Source: Actinoplanes sp. M2I2
GTDB taxonomy: Bacteria > Actinomycetota > Actinomycetes > Mycobacteriales > Micromonosporaceae
Assembly: GCF_023544445.1 (NCBI RefSeq)
Contig: NZ_JALPVJ010000040.1
Coordinates: forward strand, 1 to 44,566
Length of the DNA: 44,566 bases
Direction: 5' to 3'
Numbering within the stretch: position 1 is the first letter of the stretch; every line of letters starts with the position of its first letter. This document shows, piece after piece, positions 28,782-36,377 of the stretch. The notes beneath the pieces are model-generated. The model did no database searches, had not been told where the DNA came from, and saw only the letters and a list, made by a program, of their open reading frames with translations. The position numbers and the translations under genes were made by a program.

Positions 28782-29114
28782 TCAGACCGCAGTGACCTCG
28801 ACGTCCCCGCGGGCGGTGCTCGGGTCGACCGGCCGGCCCTTCTGCGTCCACCGCAGGCGCCCGGCCGCGGCGAGCCGCCGCGCCGCCCGGCGGACGTCCT
28901 CCCGATCCCCGTCCATGCCCGACAACGGGAATCGTTTTTGGCGGCCCACCGCGACGACAATACGATTCTCCAAGTCCCGGTCGGCGTCCCGGAAACCGCG
29001 GCGACGACAGGCGGCGCTGCACCACCGAACATTTTCCCAATCGGCCTCCCACGCCTTACGCCAGGTGATAGTCCGTCCGCAGGAGTCGCAGGTCTTGGCC
29101 GCCGGAACTGGCAT
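28782..29114 (-). CDS. DUF2256-DUF3253 fusion protein
   Basis: This 110-residue protein joins two small domains of unknown function. Residues 6-40 are a DUF2256-type zinc-ribbon-like segment with C9, C12, C32 and C36 (CDSCGR...WCSAACRRRG) and the conserved tryptophans. Residues of about 45-110 are DUF3253-like, a winged-helix pattern ending in a WTQKGRPVDPS motif. The two are often separate genes in other bacteria, so the fusion supports a shared role. The start is ATG at 29114 after AAAGGTGG; a start 30 bases upstream is less likely. The function is not known; nucleic-acid binding is a guess from fold type. Confidence 0.85.
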   Translation of the reverse strand: MPVPAAKTCDSCGRTITWRKAWEADWENVRWCSAACRRRGFRDADRDLENRIVVAVGRQKRFPLSGMDGDREDVRRAARRLAAAGRLRWTQKGRPVDPSTARGDVEVTAV

Positions 29115-29267
29115 GTGTCCACCTTTCCACAAGCCGCCCGGCATCGCCGGAACGGCGTCGTCGTCCGGGCCGCAGAAGGCGAAAGACCTTTTCCGCGCCG
29201 AGGGTCTTGTCGGGCGCGACCCCTTCGAACAGCGGACCGGGCCGGTCAGAGGCAGCCGGGCACTCGT

Positions 29268-29438
29268 TCACAAGGTCCGTCGCCGCCGCCCGGCGGCGAC
29301 GAGCCTCCGGGCCCGCGCGATCAGGTGAGCCGACTGCTCGCGCGCGGCGTCGGCGTCCGCGCACAGCCGCTCGGCTGTCGCGACGGTCTCCGCCAGGTTC
29401 GTCCCCGAACGCGGGGCCCTGCTGTTCTTCGCGGTCAT
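29268..29438 (-). CDS. Short helical hypothetical protein
   Basis: This 56-residue frame starts at ATG 29438. Residues of about 15-50 (LAETVATAERLCADADAAREQ) are a regular amphipathic, coiled-coil-like helix, which argues for real coding, and the tail is Arg-rich. It has no known family and a weak ribosome binding site. It lies upstream of, and on the same strand as, the DUF2256/DUF3253 gene, with a 153-base gap. If it is not real, 29115-29570 contains no gene. Confidence 0.35.
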   Translation of the reverse strand: MTAKNSRAPRSGTNLAETVATAERLCADADAAREQSAHLIARARRLVAAGRRRRTL

Positions 29439-29570
29439 CGGCCGTGGGTGCTCTGCGAAATGACCGCTCTGGTTCGTCGGCACTGAGCGAAGCTGCCCCG
29501 CGGAAGGACTGTTAAACCCGCGCCACTCTTCCGGAAAGCGGCCCGGGATCCGGGTCCGGCGGCGTGGTCG

Positions 29571-30206
29571 ATGAAGCGCGTCCGACGGGACACCTGGCGG
29601 GCATACGTCATGATCGTCGGCGTGGTCCTGCTGCGCCGGTCGCTCCTGTTGCTCGTGCTCCCGCTGATCGCCTCGTGCTCCGAGCCGTGGCAGGCGACCA
29701 GCGGGCTCGAGCCGCCGGCGGCCCCCAGCATCGAAGCCTCACCGGCCGTTGTTCCGACCACCGCAGGTCCCACCCCGCCCACAACGATCGAGCCGGCGTC
29801 CGCGTGCTCGCTGCTCGGCGTGCTGATCACCGCCGAACGCGGGGAAGCGGCCATGGGCTACCGGGAGATGGCGCTGACCCTCCACAACTGCGGCACCGAG
29901 CCGTACGAGGTGCGCGGCCGGCCCGACATCGTCGTCCTCGACGAGGACAGCCGGCCGCTCAAGGTCGCCGTGCTCCCCAGCCGGCGCTACACCACGGCGC
30001 CGGGGCGGCTGGTGCTGAAGCCGGGCACGGAAGCGCATGTCGTGCTTACCTGGCGCAACACCGTCACCAGCGCGAGCGGCTGGTCGGACACCGGGGCGTC
30101 GCTGGCGGTGGCGGTAACCGCGGGCCGGATGCGTCAGCTCGTCACCCTGCCGTCGCCCCTCGACCTCGGCACCACCGGACGCCTCGAAACCGGCGCCTGG
30201 TCCTGA
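29571..30206 (+). CDS. DUF4232 lipoprotein
   Basis: This protein of up to 211 residues has a lipoprotein signal (RRSLLLLVLPLIASC) whose cysteine would be lipidated, then a Pro/Thr/Ser-rich tether (about 25 residues). A DUF4232-type beta domain follows: CSLLGVLITAERGEAAMGYREMALTLHNCGTEPYEVRGRPDIVVLD. The domain is common in actinobacterial surface proteins, and no enzymatic role is known. The start is uncertain: ATG 29571 gives a long basic leader, while ATG 29610 gives a signal peptide of normal length and may be the true start. It stands alone. Confidence 0.82.
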   Translation: MKRVRRDTWRAYVMIVGVVLLRRSLLLLVLPLIASCSEPWQATSGLEPPAAPSIEASPAVVPTTAGPTPPTTIEPASACSLLGVLITAERGEAAMGYREMALTLHNCGTEPYEVRGRPDIVVLDEDSRPLKVAVLPSRRYTTAPGRLVLKPGTEAHVVLTWRNTVTSASGWSDTGASLAVAVTAGRMRQLVTLPSPLDLGTTGRLETGAWS

Positions 30207-30518
30207 CCGGCTTCCCGGCCTCGCTCAGGGACGCGGCCTCCGGCGCGGGTGCTGCCATCCACGTGCCGGGGCGGAGTCCCGGCTGCCGGAGGCCCGCATC
30301 ATGGGGCCGGCTCCCCCGGGCCTCGGCATCCCAGAGTCGCCGGGTCCAGCGCGGGTGGCCCGGCCGCCGGAGGCCTTACGTCACCATCTGACGTGACTTG
30401 GTCAAGATCGTCTCGTGAAATCTTGGTCACTTCCTGTGTGAGGTCGTTGCCGCAGTGTGCAGGTGCCGGAAGGATGTGCGGCGGCGGCGGGGGTCGCGCA
30501 CGAGGCATTAGGGACACC
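30207..30518. promoter_or_regulatory. Intergenic region with inverted and direct repeats before the first PrsW operon
   Basis: No gene is seen here. ACGTCA (30378-30383) and TGACGT (30389-30394) form a perfect six-base inverted repeat with a 5-base gap. CTTGGTCA occurs twice, at 30397-30404 and 30422-30429, 25 bases apart. These lie about 90-140 bases before the start codon at 30519 and could be binding sites for a regulator of the operon. Confidence 0.45.
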
Positions 30519-31127
30519 ATGGCTGTAGGACTGCATGAAAAAGCACCAAAGGAATTGCCCGAACTTCCGCGCCGGGAGCCGTACCGGACCTGGCCCGGCG
30601 GGCTGGCCGTGCTGGCGGTCATCGTCGCGTACGTCAGCCTCTGGGTCGTCCTGGACGACCAGACGAAGCCGGACCTGGAGCCGATCACAGCGGGTTCGGT
30701 GCAGCAGGTCGGGCCGGCGGTGAGCTTCGTGCCCGTGGCCGGCTGGTATCTCGACGCGACCGACTCGTCGCAGAGCGATTCGACGTCCTCGGTGGTGCTG
30801 GTCGGTCAGGCCGGGCAGTTCAACGTTCAGGTGCTGCCGTGGGAGGGCACGCTGGCCGAGGAGGTCGAGCGGCAGAAGAACATCGACGAGGCGATCGGTA
30901 GGGCCCGTGTGATCGACAACGACGCCACCTTCGCGACGGCGGGCGGCGTGAGCGGTACGACGTTCAGCTTCTTCGATCAGGAGGATCAGGGCCGGGTCTG
31001 GGTCTCTGTCGATGAGGCCGCGGACCGGGCGATCGTGATGGTCGGCCGGAGCCCGGACTCGGCGTTCGATCAGAGCCTGCCCGCCTACCAAGCCATGATC
31101 GACAGCGTCCGGACGGAGCAGTCATGA
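30519..31127 (+). CDS. Single-pass membrane protein, partner of PrsW-type protease (module 1)
   Basis: This 202-residue protein has a cytoplasmic N terminus of about 28 residues, one membrane helix (LAVLAVIVAYVSLWVVL, about 29-46) and an extracytoplasmic domain of about 150 residues. The domain begins with an AGSVQQVGPAVSFVPV stretch that aligns with AGDVIQVGDVEFVPAV in the second-module partner at 32475, so the two are paralogues. No catalytic motif is seen. The start is ATG at 30519; the longer upstream open frame is intergenic. Its TGA overlaps the ATG of the protease gene (ATGA), implying coupled synthesis. It is a plausible substrate, inhibitor or sensor for that protease; this is inference from arrangement only. 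Confidence 0.82.
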   Translation: MAVGLHEKAPKELPELPRREPYRTWPGGLAVLAVIVAYVSLWVVLDDQTKPDLEPITAGSVQQVGPAVSFVPVAGWYLDATDSSQSDSTSSVVLVGQAGQFNVQVLPWEGTLAEEVERQKNIDEAIGRARVIDNDATFATAGGVSGTTFSFFDQEDQGRVWVSVDEAADRAIVMVGRSPDSAFDQSLPAYQAMIDSVRTEQS

Positions 31128-32320
31128 CGACACTGGACAATCCTCCGGCCGCTGTTCGCGGGCCCGTGGGCGTGGACAGCTTCTTCCAGCCACGTCGGTT
31201 CGCGTTCTGGCTGCTGATCTTCCTGCTGGCCAACGGCCTGTTCTCCGTGTCACGAGAGCTCTACCAGGGTTCGCAGGTCGTACCGGTGACGGTGTTGCTG
31301 GGCCTGCTGGTCTGGACCCTGTACACGGCGATCCCGCTGTGGTTCTTCCACCAGCAACTTGACCTGTTCGCCCAGCACCCACCGCTGGGATTCGTCCTTG
31401 CCTTCGCCTATGGCAGCCTCGGCGCCATCTACCTGGCCGGTCCGGTGAACACGGAATTCCTGTCGGTGTTGTCCAAGACGACGAGCCCGGAGTTCTCCGA
31501 TGACTGGGGCGCGGCGATCGTCGGGCCGACAACCGAGGAAACCCTCAAGATCCTCGGCGTGATCCTGCTCGTGCTGATCGCCCGCACACAGTTCCGCACC
31601 CTGCTGGCCGCGGCCAGCATCGGCGCGCTCGTGGGTCTGGGTTTTCAGATTTCCGAGGACCTGAGCTACACCCTCAGCCAAGGGCTGTCCTATCCCAGTC
31701 CCAACGAGATCACTCCGGTCCTGCAGATCGTGCTCGTACGCGGCATCCTGTCCGGGCTGTGGAGCCACGCGCTGTTCACCTCGATCGCCGCGATCGGCGT
31801 CGGGTACTTCCTGACCCGCCGGCACAAGCCGTTCGGTGTCCGGCTCGCGGTGGCCGTGGGATTCTTCCTGATCGCCTGGTCCATGCATTTCCTCTGGAAC
31901 TCCCCGCTGTTGGAGCCCGAAAACATCTTCCAGATCTTCCTGCGCGGGCTGCCGCTGTTCGTCCTGGGCGCCCTGTTGTGGTGGCTCGCCGGACGTGACG
32001 AGGCGACCAACCTCATCGCCATCGCGGATGCCTACATCGACGGCGACGACCTGATCACCGCAGAGGAACGGCACGCGCTGGGCTCGCTGCGCAGCCGCCG
32101 GAAGCTGCGCCGCCAGGCCCGTAAACAGCACGGCCGCAAGGCGGGGAGGCTCTACCACGAGTTGCAGCGCAAGCAGCTGCACCTGGTCATGCAGTACGGC
32201 CAGACCGGCCCGGGCCCGAAGGCCGACCAGGACAAGCTCGAAGTCCGCCTCCTGCGCGACCGCTACGAAACCGCCGTGGCCAAGACTCCGGGAAAAGCTG
32301 AGGTTGAATCCCCGAGCTGA
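31124..32320 (+). CDS. PrsW-family intramembrane metalloprotease (module 1)
   Basis: This 398-residue polytopic protein of the PrsW (M82) family has about eight membrane segments. The expected active-site elements are present: E138-E139-x-x-K142 in PTTEETLKILG, E178 in GFQISED, H215 in GLWSHALF and H255 in SMHFLWN, each inside or beside a membrane helix. In Bacillus, PrsW starts destruction of the anti-sigma factor RsiW; no sigma or anti-sigma gene is near here. Residues after about 300 form a long, basic cytoplasmic tail (RRKLRRQARKQHGRKAGRLY) not needed for the fold. It overlaps the upstream membrane-partner gene by four bases and ends in a 12-bp hairpin terminator. Confidence 0.9.
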   Translation: MTTLDNPPAAVRGPVGVDSFFQPRRFAFWLLIFLLANGLFSVSRELYQGSQVVPVTVLLGLLVWTLYTAIPLWFFHQQLDLFAQHPPLGFVLAFAYGSLGAIYLAGPVNTEFLSVLSKTTSPEFSDDWGAAIVGPTTEETLKILGVILLVLIARTQFRTLLAAASIGALVGLGFQISEDLSYTLSQGLSYPSPNEITPVLQIVLVRGILSGLWSHALFTSIAAIGVGYFLTRRHKPFGVRLAVAVGFFLIAWSMHFLWNSPLLEPENIFQIFLRGLPLFVLGALLWWLAGRDEATNLIAIADAYIDGDDLITAEERHALGSLRSRRKLRRQARKQHGRKAGRLYHELQRKQLHLVMQYGQTGPGPKADQDKLEVRLLRDRYETAVAKTPGKAEVESPS

Positions 32321-32331
32321 CCGCTGAGCGC

Positions 32332-32372
32332 GAAGCCCCGGCTGCCTCGTTGGCCGGAGGAGCCGGGGCTTC
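32332..32372 (+). terminator. Terminator of PrsW module 1
   Basis: GAAGCCCCGGCT (32332-32343) and AGCCGGGGCTTC (32361-32372) are perfect 12-base complements around a 17-base loop, starting 11 bases after the stop codon. Confidence 0.85.
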
Positions 32373-32474
32373 GGCGTGTTCACCGGTCGCGCCGTGACCT
32401 TCGCCGGGCCGCGCTGGCCGTCGGCGTTGCGAGCGTCGTGATCACATTCCATGGCGGGGGTTTGGGGCGTTGTG

Positions 32475-33137
32475 ATGTCAGGGGTGTACGTGTCAGATCC
32501 AAGCGGGTTCGATCGCTGGCGGGAGGACTGGGTGCCGGCGGACCGGCGCCTGTTCGGTCTCGACCGGCGCACGCTGCTGCCGGCCGCGGTGGTGGCGGTG
32601 CTGTTCGTCTTCACGGTCTGGGTGATGCCGGCCATCAACAGAGCCGTCCCGGTCACCGACCCGGTGCGCGCCGGTGACGTGATCCAGGTCGGTGACGTGG
32701 AGTTCGTGCCCGCGGTCGGGGCGAACATCGCGACAGGTCTGCGTCAGGGGCGGCCGGACGTGGGCAACAGCTATCCGAAAATTGCGGTGGTGACTTATCA
32801 GGGCACCACGTTCAAGGTGCGGACCGACGACTACGACGGCACCCCGGCGCAGCTGCTGGAGCAGATCAAGAAGAACAACGAAGGCACTCGCGTCGACGGT
32901 GGCGGATTCCGGGTCAACGGCGAACCGGTGACAATCGTCAACGCTGACGGTGACAAGGGCGTGGCCGCGCACTATGACAGTGCCAGCGCGGTCGGTTTGG
33001 TCGCGGCGTTTGTCTTCGACGGCACCGGCGTCGAGATCGAGGCCGTAGGACCGGAGACGCTTGCCGACAGCGTGGGTGAGGAAGTCGCCGCGATGGTTCA
33101 GTCGGTGCAGCCGGTCAGCGCTGGGAGTGGGTCATGA
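32475..33137 (+). CDS. Single-pass membrane protein, partner of PrsW-type protease (module 2)
   Basis: This 220-residue protein (ATG 32475; another ATG at 32451 is possible) has an N-terminal cytoplasmic part of about 38 residues, one membrane helix (LPAAVVAVLFVFTVWVM) and an extracytoplasmic domain. It shares the AG-x-V-x-QVG-x-x-x-FVP segment just after the membrane with the module 1 partner, and both end in a helix resembling an 'x-A-M-[IV]-x-SV' pattern. No enzyme motif is visible. Its stop overlaps the ATG of the following PrsW gene by ATGA, exactly as in module 1. It is presumed to act with that protease. Confidence 0.8.
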   Translation: MSGVYVSDPSGFDRWREDWVPADRRLFGLDRRTLLPAAVVAVLFVFTVWVMPAINRAVPVTDPVRAGDVIQVGDVEFVPAVGANIATGLRQGRPDVGNSYPKIAVVTYQGTTFKVRTDDYDGTPAQLLEQIKKNNEGTRVDGGGFRVNGEPVTIVNADGDKGVAAHYDSASAVGLVAAFVFDGTGVEIEAVGPETLADSVGEEVAAMVQSVQPVSAGSGS

Positions 33138-34327
33138 CCGCTGACTCCCACCCTGTACCGGTCGGTGCCGCTGGTTCGGCTGTTGCCGCCCGGCAGGCCG
33201 CCATCGAGCGGTCCGGCTGGGGCAACCGGATGAGTTTGTGGCAGCCCCGCAACGCCTGTTACTGGCTGTTCCTCATCGCCCTGGGTTACGGGCTGTACTA
33301 CATGGCTGACTACGCCAACGTGCATATCCGGCTCTACGCGCCGGCCCTGGCGGTCAACAGCATCGTCTTCGCCTTCTACGCATTGCTCTTCTGGTGGTTC
33401 ACCACCCGCATCGACCGCTACTCCAGTCAGCCGGTCGCGGTGAAGGTGGCCGCGTTCGTCTGGGGTGGTTTCGTCGCGCCGTGGACTATTGCCATGAACG
33501 GCAACACCGCTCTGATCGATCTGCTCGGCAAGCTGTTCGGGCAGAACTTCGCCGACAACTGGGGCGCCGGGATCGCCGCGCCGATCTTCGAGGAGCTCGG
33601 TAAGGGCTCCGGGGTGCTGCTGTTGCTGTTCCTGGCCCCGAGGGTGGTCCGTACCGCCTACGACGGATTTATCATCGGCGCGTTCGCCGGCCTCGGCTTC
33701 GAGATTTTGGAAGACATCCTGTACGCCCTGAACGCCGCCGGCGAGCAGTTCGGCTCCGACCAGCTGGGCAGCAGCCTGAGCACCACAGCGCTGCGGCTGC
33801 TGACCGGTTTCTCCTCCCACATCGCCTACACGGCGATCTTCGGCACGGGGGTGGTGTTCCTGATCGGCACCGTGGCGCAACGCCGCCGTACCGGCCTGGG
33901 CCTGGGTCTGATGCTGACCGCCATGGTCCTGCATGGGTGGTGGGACGCCGGCGCTGTGCTGTCCGGCGGCAATCTCCTGGTCTCGTACATCATGCTGGTG
34001 GCCGAGCTCGCGATCGCGCTCTCCATTGTCGTGACGGTCTTCAACCACACGGTCAAGCCGGAGCGCGCGGCGATGCGCACGGTCATGCAACCCGAGGCCG
34101 ACGCGGGCGTCATCACCGGTGAGGAACTCGATGCCCTGGCCGGCGACCGCAAGCAACGCCGCGCCTACCGCAAAGCCGCCCTCGGCAAGGCCGACCGCTC
34201 GCATCGGCAGCACCGCTTGGAGGCGGCGCACGACCTGGCCGACCAGCTGGCCGCCGCGGGCGGGAAGGAGACCGAACGGGTCCGGTTCACCCGCGACGAA
34301 CTCCGCCGCCTCTCCCCGACCGCCTAG
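33134..34327 (+). CDS. PrsW-family intramembrane metalloprotease (module 2)
   Basis: This 397-residue second PrsW-type protease has the same layout: about eight membrane helices with E153-E154-x-x-K157 (PIFEELGKGSG), E193 (GFEILED), H229 (GFSSHIAY) and H267 (VLHGWWD). A basic cytoplasmic tail after about residue 310 (RKQRRAYRKAALGKADRSHRQ) resembles the module 1 tail. Identity with the first protease is modest by eye, so the duplication is old or the modules were acquired separately. It overlaps the membrane-partner gene by four bases and is followed by a terminator related to that of module 1. Substrate and trigger are unknown. Confidence 0.9.
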   Translation: MTADSHPVPVGAAGSAVAARQAAIERSGWGNRMSLWQPRNACYWLFLIALGYGLYYMADYANVHIRLYAPALAVNSIVFAFYALLFWWFTTRIDRYSSQPVAVKVAAFVWGGFVAPWTIAMNGNTALIDLLGKLFGQNFADNWGAGIAAPIFEELGKGSGVLLLLFLAPRVVRTAYDGFIIGAFAGLGFEILEDILYALNAAGEQFGSDQLGSSLSTTALRLLTGFSSHIAYTAIFGTGVVFLIGTVAQRRRTGLGLGLMLTAMVLHGWWDAGAVLSGGNLLVSYIMLVAELAIALSIVVTVFNHTVKPERAAMRTVMQPEADAGVITGEELDALAGDRKQRRAYRKAALGKADRSHRQHRLEAAHDLADQLAAAGGKETERVRFTRDELRRLSPTA

Positions 34328-34334
34328 GACAACG

Positions 34335-34369
34335 AGCCCCGGTCCACCCCACCAGGGAGGGCCGGGGCT
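34335..34369 (+). terminator. Terminator of PrsW module 2
   Basis: AGCCCCGGTCC (34335-34345) pairs with GGGCCGGGGCT (34359-34369), an 11-base stem with one mismatch and a 13-base loop, starting seven bases after the stop. The stem core AGCCCCGG is shared with the module 1 terminator. Confidence 0.75.
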
Positions 34370-34402
34370 TCGTCGTGTTCCCCCGGGCTCGCAGTGGCAA
34401 CC

Positions 34403-34440
34403 GCTGGGCCGCGCCGCCCAACTGCCTTCGACGGCCCAGC
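34403..34440 (-). terminator. Probable terminator of the M15 peptidase gene
   Basis: GCTGGGCCG (34403-34411) and CGGCCCAGC (34432-34440) are perfect nine-base complements with a 20-base loop. They lie just past the minus-strand stop at 34482. Confidence 0.5.
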
Positions 34441-34481
34441 CACGGCCCAGCGGGCCGGGTGATTCACATATGCGCAGGTCG

Positions 34482-35297
34482 TCAGCGGTTGGTCAGGCTG
34501 AAGTGCATGTAGTCCTTCAGGCTGGTCCAGCGCCCACCCCAGTGGAACCCGTTCCACAAAAAGGCCCGCGCGGCCCCCTCGCGGTGGATCATGCCGATCA
34601 GGTAGCGGCTGCGGTTCAGGTAGAGGGCGCTGTTGGCCGGCGACAGGGAACGCCCGCGCAGCATCGGGTTCTGGAACGGGTTGATGTCGATCGCGGTGCC
34701 GGTGGCGTGCTCCGACCAGACCCTCGTGCCGCCGATCGGGCGGCAGTTGTAGCCGGCCGTCACCACGGCCATGTTCGTCTGGGCCGGCATGTTGACCCGC
34801 ATGGGGGCCATCGCCATGATGCGGAAGCGCCAGTTGTAGAGGATCCGGAAGATCTGCTGCGCGCGGCGGGCCACGTCGTAACGCACCACCACGCTGCCGA
34901 CGTGGTAGTCGCCGTTGAAGTCGATGTAGGACACCCAGAGCTTGCGCAGGTTGCCGGGGATGACCGGGCACCCGGCGGACGCCTTCCAGTTCACCTCGCC
35001 GGCGGTGACCGGGACGATCTTCGACTGGAACGCCGGGAGCGGGACCGGGGGCCGGTTCAGGCGCAGGACCGCGTCGACCTGGATCGGGGTGGTCAGGGCG
35101 ATCTGGTTCCAGGTGGCCAGGTTGCGGGCGCTCACCCCGTGCCGGGCGCCGATCGAGCTCAGCGTCTCGCCGGGGCGGACCACGTGCCAGGCCGCCGCCG
35201 CCCGCCCGGCCGGACGGGTGGCCGTGGCCGGGGCGGGACCCAGCAACGGCACGAGCAGCAGGGCGGACAGGGCGGCGGCGAGCAGTCGTTTCGGCAC
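34482..35297 (-). CDS. Secreted LysM and M15-type (D-alanyl-D-alanine carboxypeptidase-like) peptidase
   Basis: This 271-residue exported cell-wall protein begins with a signal peptide (VPKRLLAAALSALLLVPLLG, cleaved near ATA). A LysM peptidoglycan-binding domain follows (WHVVRPGETLSSIGARHGVSARNLATWNQIA, about 36-80), and then an M15-family metallopeptidase domain. Zinc ligands are visible in SEHATGTAIDINPF (His and Asp) and in DYMHFSLT (His) near the end. It probably trims peptide crosslinks of peptidoglycan. The start is GTG at 35297; no strong ribosome binding site is seen. It converges with PrsW module 2; the ABC operon lies upstream of it on the same strand, 60 bases away, but is functionally unrelated. 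Confidence 0.92.
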   Translation of the reverse strand: MPKRLLAAALSALLLVPLLGPAPATATRPAGRAAAAWHVVRPGETLSSIGARHGVSARNLATWNQIALTTPIQVDAVLRLNRPPVPLPAFQSKIVPVTAGEVNWKASAGCPVIPGNLRKLWVSYIDFNGDYHVGSVVVRYDVARRAQQIFRILYNWRFRIMAMAPMRVNMPAQTNMAVVTAGYNCRPIGGTRVWSEHATGTAIDINPFQNPMLRGRSLSPANSALYLNRSRYLIGMIHREGAARAFLWNGFHWGGRWTSLKDYMHFSLTNR

Positions 35298-35357
35298 GGC
35301 TACAGACCGTACGAACCGGGCCGGGCGTGGCGCAGGGAAACGTGAAACTTTCCCAAG

Positions 35358-36377
35358 TCAGGCCAGGGCCACCGGTACGGGTCGCAGGGTCACGCGGACC
35401 GGGGTGCCGGGGGTCAGGGAGGCGAGCCGGTCGGTGGCCACCTGGGCGACCACCAGCACGTCGCCGACGGCGATCGTGACCTTGCTGATCGGGCCCAGGA
35501 AGCTGGTCGTCAGCACCCGGCCGTCGCCGTCGGCTTCCGGGGTGACCTGCACGGACTCCGGTCGTACGAGGGCAGTGACGGAAGCCTGCGAAGCCGGTGA
35601 GAGCAACGGCAACCGGGTGCCGAGCACCTCGACCTCGTTGCCGGTGACCGTGCCGGGCAGGCGGTTGCTCAGGCCGACGAACTCGGCCACGAACGGTGTC
35701 GCCGGAGTCAGGTAGATGTCGGCCGGGGCAGCCAGTTGTTCCAGCTTGCCGGCGCGCATGACGCCCACCCGGTCGGCGACCGCCAGGGCCTCCTCCTGGT
35801 CGTGGGTGACGAACAGCGTCGTCGTGCCGACCTCCGTCTGGATGCGCCGGATCTCGTCGCGCAACTGGACGCGGACCTTGGCGTCCAGCGCCGACAGCGG
35901 CTCGTCGAGCAGCAGCACGCTGGGCTCGATGGCCAGCGCGCGGGCCAGCGCGACCCGCTGCTGCTGCCCGCCGGAGAGCTGATGCGGGTAGCGGTCGGCG
36001 AAGGCGCCGATCCCGACCAGTTCGAGCATCTCGCGGGCCCGGGCCGACGACTTGGAGCGGCCGCGCAGCGACAACCCGAACGACACGTTGGCCTGGGCGG
36101 TCAGGTGCGGGAAGAGGCTGTACGCCTGGAAAACCATGCCCATGTCGCGGCGGTTGGCCGGCAGGGCGGTGACGTCCCGGCCGCCGACCAGCACCTGCCC
36201 GCTGTCGGCGTCCTCGAGGCCGGCCAGCACCCGCAACGCCGTCGTCTTGCCACAGCCGGACGGGCCGAGCAGCGCGACGAACTCGCCCGGCTCGATCGAC
36301 AGGTCGAGGTTGTCGAGGGCGTGCACGGTCCCGAAGGTCCGGCGCAGCCCGTTGAGGTGTACGGCGACACCGCTCAT
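35358..36377 (-). CDS. ABC importer ATP-binding subunit (Fe/spermidine/phosphonate type)
   Basis: This 339-residue ATPase has Walker A (GPSGCGKTT), Q-loop (VFQAYSLFPHL), signature LSGGQQQRVALARAL, Walker B LLLDEPLSALD and the switch His in VTHDQEEA. A C-terminal TOBE-type regulatory region (about 245-339) follows, as in PotA/FbpC-like importers. It energises uptake through the two permeases encoded just upstream. Its ATG (36377) overlaps the TGA of the preceding permease gene. It is the last gene of a four-gene operon: binding protein, two permeases, ATPase. Confidence 0.95.
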   Translation of the reverse strand: MSGVAVHLNGLRRTFGTVHALDNLDLSIEPGEFVALLGPSGCGKTTALRVLAGLEDADSGQVLVGGRDVTALPANRRDMGMVFQAYSLFPHLTAQANVSFGLSLRGRSKSSARAREMLELVGIGAFADRYPHQLSGGQQQRVALARALAIEPSVLLLDEPLSALDAKVRVQLRDEIRRIQTEVGTTTLFVTHDQEEALAVADRVGVMRAGKLEQLAAPADIYLTPATPFVAEFVGLSNRLPGTVTGNEVEVLGTRLPLLSPASQASVTALVRPESVQVTPEADGDGRVLTTSFLGPISKVTIAVGDVLVVAQVATDRLASLTPGTPVRVTLRPVPVALA

